A stretch of 6,061 bases of DNA, taken from assembly GCA_030037575.1 (NCBI GenBank), contig JASHRB010000740.1:1-6061 (forward strand). Direction: 5' to 3'. Position numbers and translations under genes: made by a program. Of the stretch, positions 5,701 to 6,061 are shown one piece after another. This DNA is from Candidatus Sulfotelmatobacter sp. GTDB taxonomy: Bacteria > Acidobacteriota > Terriglobia > Terriglobales > Acidobacteriaceae. Under the pieces are notes generated by a model. It was not told where the DNA came from. It searched no databases and saw only the letters and a list, made by a program, of their open reading frames with translations. Each line of letters opens with the position of its first letter. Positions within the stretch are counted from its first letter, which is position 1.

Positions 5701-5731
5701 AAAAATGGCGGAGGCCAAGGTCCTCCGCCAT
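5701..5731 (-). terminator. Intrinsic (Rho-independent) terminator
   Basis: On the minus strand ATGGCGGAGG (5722-5731) pairs perfectly with CCTCCGCCAT (5705-5714) across a seven-base loop, giving a ten-pair stem. The last stem base is followed by four more U residues (5701-5704). It begins 24 bases after the stop codon of the gene ending at 5756, so it should end that transcript. The group II intron starts two bases beyond the U-run. Confidence 0.9.
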
Positions 5732-5755
5732 AGATTCACCGACGATGCCGGGTTG

Positions 5756-6061
5756 TTACTTATTGATCTTCTTCTTCGGTGCTGTCGGCGCCTTCTTCTT
5801 CATCTCGCTTTCCCTTCCTCCAATCAGAGTCAAGGCGTCGGCAGAGTTGAATGGGAATTGGCGAACCGAGGACTGACCGGTTGTGCTCAAGGTAATGTCC
5901 ACGCGGCGATCGCTGGCAAGAACGATCACGCGCATGTTGCGCAGAGCCCGTGCCCGTTCTTCCTGCGTGAGGTTCGGGTTGTTCTCAATCGCGTCCCTCA
6001 CCTCTTCGTTGGTAAGAGTGTGTTGTGCGCCGAAAGCCTTTTCGTCGATGTTGGCTTCGGG
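5756..6061 (-). CDS. Hypothetical protein, C-terminal part; 5' end outside the window
   Basis: The frame is open from the window edge to a TAA at 5756, giving the last 101 residues of a protein. A GTG at 6001 is in frame, but the frame continues upstream through PEANIDEKAFGAQHTLTNEE with coding-like composition, so the gene very likely starts outside the window. The visible part has a charged helical stretch (LTQEERARALRNM), a likely beta segment (RVIVLASDRRVDITLS), and ends in a Lys-rich tail (MKKKAPTAPKKKINK). I do not recognise a family. An intrinsic terminator follows after 24 bases. Confidence 0.7.
   Translation of the reverse strand, partial: PEANIDEKAFGAQHTLTNEEVRDAIENNPNLTQEERARALRNMRVIVLASDRRVDITLSTTGQSSVRQFPFNSADALTLIGGRESEMKKKAPTAPKKKINK

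Noticed and set aside
5476..5876. Plus-strand frames of about 85 residues
   Set aside because: They cross the intron 5' region, the terminator and the antisense of the terminal gene; no motif or ribosome binding site.
1..6061. CRISPR arrays, tRNA or rRNA genes
   Set aside because: No regularly spaced direct repeats and no recognisable tRNA or rRNA sequence were seen on either strand.

Overview
The window looks like a stretch of chromosome from a high-GC soil bacterium, most likely an acidobacterium. That assignment is inferred from three things: the style of the Tat-exported spermidine-dehydrogenase-like flavoprotein, a lipoprotein of a type I associate with Acidobacteriota, and an interspersed intergenic repeat. 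No rRNA or marker gene is present to confirm it. All genes I accept lie on the minus strand, so transcription runs from high to low coordinates.

In transcription order the layout is as follows. (1) 5756-6061: 3' end of an unidentified gene, closed by a clean intrinsic terminator at 5701-5731. (2) 5060-5698: a compact group II intron RNA with no reverse-transcriptase ORF, beginning with GTGTG seven bases past the terminator stem. It has a recognisable 34-nt domain V and a domain VI stem. (3) 4173-4847: a secreted or lipid-anchored beta-rich protein of unknown function. (4) 3617-4172: about 550 bases with little coding content, one doubtful 62-residue ORF, hairpins, and the promoter and leader of the next gene. 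(5) 2498-3616: a GT4-type glycosyltransferase with a GTG start, whose Shine-Dalgarno sequence lies inside a strong leader hairpin. (6) 2226-2497: intergenic, with a dispersed-repeat-like hairpin element and a candidate promoter. (7) 1989-2225: a small CDGSH iron-sulfur protein. (8) 1-1893: a large Tat-exported FAD-dependent oxidoreductase resembling spermidine dehydrogenase, cut by the window edge just before its C-terminus.

The genes do not form an obvious single pathway. The CDGSH protein and the oxidoreductase are 95 bases apart with no visible terminator between them and may be co-transcribed. The glycosyltransferase and the lipoprotein-like gene look like separate units. The most interesting item is the ORF-less group II intron. 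It has a domain V with one internal mismatch, no adenine at the usual branch position, and a position immediately downstream of a terminator hairpin.
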